Shown here: positions 6,841-8,879 of the stretch, in pieces | How positions within the stretch are numbered: position 1 is the first letter of the stretch | How the letters are laid out: each line of letters opens with the position of its first letter | Assembly (NCBI GenBank): GCA_945827565.1 | Contig: CALZNR010000035.1 | Location: 1 to 8,879 of the forward strand | From: an uncultured Prevotella sp. | Lineage (GTDB): Bacteria; Bacteroidota; Bacteroidia; Bacteroidales; Bacteroidaceae | Length of the DNA: 8,879 nt | Direction: 5' to 3' | Program-made: the position numbers and the translations under genes | Notes under the pieces: generated by a model | Database searches by the model: none | Seen by the model: the letters and a program-made list of their open reading frames with translations, nothing else | Told to the model about the DNA's origin: nothing

Positions 6841-7899
6841 ATGAGCAGTGCATCAACAACCAGAACCATCAAATTTGTGTCTAAGGCTGGAACGTATGCC
6901 GCCGTTATCATGTGTCCTGATGGTGACATATACCAGGAATGGGAGGGCAGCACCAGCCAAGTAACGGGTATCTACCCCAATTTTGAGGTAACGAAACCCA
7001 AACTTTATTTCGTATGTACGTCGAGCCGTGTGGCCGAGGGTGTTGCAACGCCCGATGCCATCAATTTCTATTTCAACGGCACACTCATTCAGTGGAATGG
7101 CGATACCAGCACGGGAACATTTGCAGGGCTGTTTAAGAAGATTGCCCCGGCAGGTGACAACCTTTATTATGGTATTCAGATTGTCAAGAACATTGCACAG
7201 GCCGCAGGTTTTGCGCCAGCCGTCATTAAGATGGTGGCCACCGTGTCATACGGCACTCAGACTGACCAAATCGAAGCATCGTACAATATTCCCATCCAAC
7301 AGGCCACGGGCAACGGAATCCGCGTGACGATCGTAAGCCCCGACGGAAAGAACTTTGTTATTAACGACAAGGGAGGCAGTTGTCAGTTAAAGGCAATGGC
7401 CTATCAGAAAGGCACGGAACTCACGGCCAATCTTTCATACGTATGGGAGCAGATGCAGGCCAGCGGATGGGTAGTATTGACGGGTAAGACAACCCAGACC
7501 ATTACCGTGCAGGACACCGACATCAACAGTTACGGCGAATTTCGCGTTACCGTCAACCGTGTAAGCGGAACGAGTGCGGAGGAATTGGGCAAGGACATTC
7601 AGGGCGTTATGGATGCCAGCGACCCATTGCAGGTTGACCCACACCCCAGCCCCGAAGATGAGGCTATCACAGAGGACACCAGCGGCAACGGCACTGTCAC
7701 GTACACGCCCGTTGTGGTCAAGCGAGGAACAAGCACCAAGGCGTTAGACACCACGTTTTATTTCGTGGTAAAGGATGCCGTGGGCAATTACCTCAACCCC
7801 GGCAGCATGGGAACGGACAAAGCCACAGAGACCGTGACCAGAGCGCAGTGTGTTCAGGCAGGTGGCGACGTATCAATTACAATCACATCAAAGGACTAA
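6841..7899 (+). CDS. Ig-like phage structural protein (352 aa)
   Basis: ATG 6841 comes 3 nt after the stop of the acidic-tail gene. No Shine-Dalgarno motif is seen, so coupling to upstream translation is likely. Residues 6-17 (TTRTIKFVSKAG) resemble the start of the next gene. Residues about 17-155 are beta-rich (LYFVCTSSRV, INFYFNGTLIQW, VIKMVATVSYG). Residues 156-243 look like a clear Ig-like domain: GIRVTIVSPDGKNFVIND, a Cys at 181, SYVWEQ with the core Trp at 202, GKTTQTITVQDTDI and GEFRVTVNRVSG. An acidic linker at about 257-283 (DPLQVDPHPSPEDE) leads to a last beta-rich region (about 284-352) with FYFVVKDAVGNYLNPGS. No enzyme motif, signal peptide or membrane segment is seen. It is likely a virion surface or fibre-associated protein in the same group as the Ig-like gene at 5187-6347. 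No specific family name can be supported. Confidence 0.55.
   Translation: MSSASTTRTIKFVSKAGTYAAVIMCPDGDIYQEWEGSTSQVTGIYPNFEVTKPKLYFVCTSSRVAEGVATPDAINFYFNGTLIQWNGDTSTGTFAGLFKKIAPAGDNLYYGIQIVKNIAQAAGFAPAVIKMVATVSYGTQTDQIEASYNIPIQQATGNGIRVTIVSPDGKNFVINDKGGSCQLKAMAYQKGTELTANLSYVWEQMQASGWVVLTGKTTQTITVQDTDINSYGEFRVTVNRVSGTSAEELGKDIQGVMDASDPLQVDPHPSPEDEAITEDTSGNGTVTYTPVVVKRGTSTKALDTTFYFVVKDAVGNYLNPGSMGTDKATETVTRAQCVQAGGDVSITITSKD
7890..7895 (+). promoter_or_regulatory. Weak Shine-Dalgarno-like site before the fibre gene
   Basis: AAAGGA ends 8 nt before ATG 7904, inside the last codons of the 352-aa gene. It is short and may be chance. Confidence 0.25.
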
Positions 7900-7903
7900 A
7901 GCC

Positions 7904-8879
7904 ATGCCAAGCGTTACCAGAATCGTTAAGTTTATCCGCAAGGGTGAGAAAGGCGACAATGGCCGCAGTGTGTTGGGCGTTGATGTTGAGTATGCACAAA
8001 GCACCTCAAACACCACCGCCCCCACAAGCGGATGGAGTACCGATGCCCCTGCATGGATTGATGGGCAATACATCTGGAGCAGAACACGCATTGACTATTC
8101 GGAGGGCAACCCGGAATATACCGAACCCGTTTGCATCACGGGAGGCAAGGGAAGCACGGGCAATGGCGTTGTGAATATCACAGAAGAGTATTACCGAAGC
8201 ACAAGCGCGTACAGCCTCAGTGGTGGCAGTTGGTCAACGTCACGCCCGACGTGGATTAGTGGTTATTATATCTGGACGCGCTCACACATCGTTTTGACTG
8301 ACCGCGATTTTTACACTACGGCCATTTGCGTGACAGGTGCAAGAGGTAGCAACGGCACAACTTATTACACATGGATTAAGTATGCCGACAGCCTGAGCAG
8401 TTCGGGTTATCCTGCATCCATGTATGACACACCAACCGAAAACACAGCGTATATTGGCATTGCCAAGAATAAAACCACATCAACCGAGGGCACAAACCCC
8501 AGCGTTTACACATGGGCGAAGATTAAAGGTGAAGATGGGGCCGATGGTACGTCATTCACGGCAAAGGGTAGCGCAGACGGGCATTTTGCATCAATCGCCG
8601 ATTATTCCGCTGCATCAAAGACTAACGGCCATTATTATTTGGTTGATATTCCTGATACAACCACATATCCAGATGGCGCGTGTGTAATGATGCCGACAAA
8701 CAGAGGCGATGCAACGTATTATTGCGAGGATGGCGATGCCTACACAACCGCTGATAAGCATTTGTGGGTTAAGGACGGTGGTTATTGGATTGATTTAGGA
8801 GAAATCCAAGGCCCAAAGGGTGACAAAGGCGACAAGGGCGACAAGGGCGACCGTGGAAACGTCGGCCCCTCATTGCGCG
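7904..8879 (+). CDS. Long modular tail-fibre-like protein with collagen-like linkers (3' end outside window)
   Basis: Starting at ATG 7904, 4 nt after the previous stop, the frame stays open to the window edge: 325 complete codons plus one base. The protein is a string of modules split by short collagen-like linkers at residues 14-20 (GEKGDNG), 80-86, 145-151, 209-215 and 303-322. Modules 1 and 2 are homologous (GWSTDAPAWIDGQYIWSRT and SWSTSRPTWISGYYIWTRS). Module 3 has YYTWIKYAD, TAYIGIAKN and YTWAKIKGEDG. Module 4 ends in WVKDGGYWIDLGEIQGPKGD and passes into GDK triplets. Proteins of this type are annotated as phage tail-fibre or minor structural proteins, with the collagen part forming a trimeric stalk. 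Receptor-binding domains would lie further downstream, out of view. AAAGGA at 7890-7895 may help initiation. Reading frame and fibre-like character are clear; the full length and role are not visible. Confidence 0.8.
   Translation, partial: MPSVTRIVKFIRKGEKGDNGRSVLGVDVEYAQSTSNTTAPTSGWSTDAPAWIDGQYIWSRTRIDYSEGNPEYTEPVCITGGKGSTGNGVVNITEEYYRSTSAYSLSGGSWSTSRPTWISGYYIWTRSHIVLTDRDFYTTAICVTGARGSNGTTYYTWIKYADSLSSSGYPASMYDTPTENTAYIGIAKNKTTSTEGTNPSVYTWAKIKGEDGADGTSFTAKGSADGHFASIADYSAASKTNGHYYLVDIPDTTTYPDGACVMMPTNRGDATYYCEDGDAYTTADKHLWVKDGGYWIDLGEIQGPKGDKGDKGDKGDRGNVGPSLR
8027..8356 (+). repeat. Internal protein-level duplication in fibre gene
   Basis: Residues 42-86 and 108-151 of the fibre-like protein align over about 44 positions: W-S-T, P-x-W-I-x-G-x-Y-I-W-x-R, then a Cys before a (I/V)TG and a GxxG linker (CITGGKGSTG and CVTGARGSNG). 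The DNA copies have diverged well beyond the protein copies, so this is an old module duplication rather than a recent tandem repeat. The shared Trp and Tyr residues suggest a small beta domain, possibly glycan-binding. Confidence 0.75.
8819..8854 (+). repeat. 9-bp tandem repeat coding for collagen-like GDK triplets
   Basis: Four consecutive 9-bp units encode GDK, GDK, GDK and GDR. The second and third units (GGCGACAAG) are identical; the outer two differ at wobble or last-codon bases. They sit inside the Gly-X-Y tract at 8810-8869, near the right edge of the window. Such tracts form triple-helical stalks in phage fibres, and the near-identical units could change in number by slippage. Confidence 0.85.

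Noticed and set aside
7848..8174. + strand open frame across the end of the 352-aa gene and the start of the fibre gene, and a similar one at 8424-8687
   Set aside because: Both overlap the fibre frame starting at 7904, which is open for 325 codons, has repeated modules and collagen triplets, and runs out of the window. The alternative frames give low-complexity peptides without motifs.
8819..8854. CRISPR-like repeat array
   Set aside because: The units are 9 bp, contiguous, without spacers and in frame as Gly-Asp-Lys codons; they are collagen-coding repeats.
1..8879. General TAG or TGA recoding of the phage genome
   Set aside because: None of the seven genes is interrupted by an internal TAG or TGA, and five of six visible genes end in TAA. 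Only the single TAG at 3446-3448 remains as a local question.
7904..8879. Diversity-generating retroelement target in the fibre gene
   Set aside because: No second, near-identical template copy and no reverse transcriptase are seen in the window. The gene's 3' end, where a variable region would usually lie, is not visible.

Overview
The window is a late structural-gene block of a tailed bacteriophage or prophage. It starts inside the tape-measure gene and runs through tail-tip or baseplate, fibre and adhesin-type genes. All seven genes lie on the + strand, packed head to tail with gaps of 2, 3, 19, 16, 3 and 4 nt, so they are almost certainly co-transcribed. No terminator, tRNA, integrase, lysis or replication gene is visible. 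The tape-measure gene suggests a long-tailed, siphovirus-like particle. The host is most likely a member of the Bacteroidota, possibly from the gut. Four of the six visible starts have no Shine-Dalgarno motif, the leaders are A/T-rich where there is room, and the protein types match gene sets I recall from Bacteroides/Prevotella-type prophages. The host call is inference; I could not search a database.

Layout. Positions 1-1091 hold the 3' end of the tape-measure gene, with its typical hydrophobic helices and the conserved GPTLGIFGEYAGASHNPE-type C-terminal motif. Positions 1094-3448 encode a 784-aa tail-tip or baseplate hub-like protein with a probable beta-sandwich inner region. Positions 3452-5167 encode a 571-aa fibre-like protein with an HTHANKS motif, a carbohydrate-binding-like Trp/Tyr/Cys module and an Ig-like C-terminus. 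Positions 5187-6347 encode a 386-aa protein of probable Ig-like beta-sandwich repeats, ending in two EDGDG units. Positions 6364-6837 encode a small 157-aa protein with a conserved-looking head and a very acidic, disordered tail. Positions 6841-7899 encode a 352-aa Ig-like protein. Positions 7904-8879 hold the 5' part of a long modular fibre gene with collagen-like linkers; it has no stop in the window and runs off the end.

How the genes may work together. The tape-measure protein sets tail length and ends at the tip. The 784-aa protein probably builds or caps the tip. The four or five beta-rich proteins behind it probably form side fibres, decorations or glycan-binding surfaces. I see no recognisable enzymatic site in any of them, which points to binding rather than degradation. 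None of the downstream proteins can be given a firm function from sequence alone.

The main points for a second look are: a roughly 65-residue modular period in the last gene, marked by short GxxGxxG linkers; strong depletion of GATC (4 sites in 8.9 kb); a shared start region in the last two genes; an in-frame TAG-CGC-ATG junction; and the contiguous set of Ig-like or glycan-binding-like proteins.
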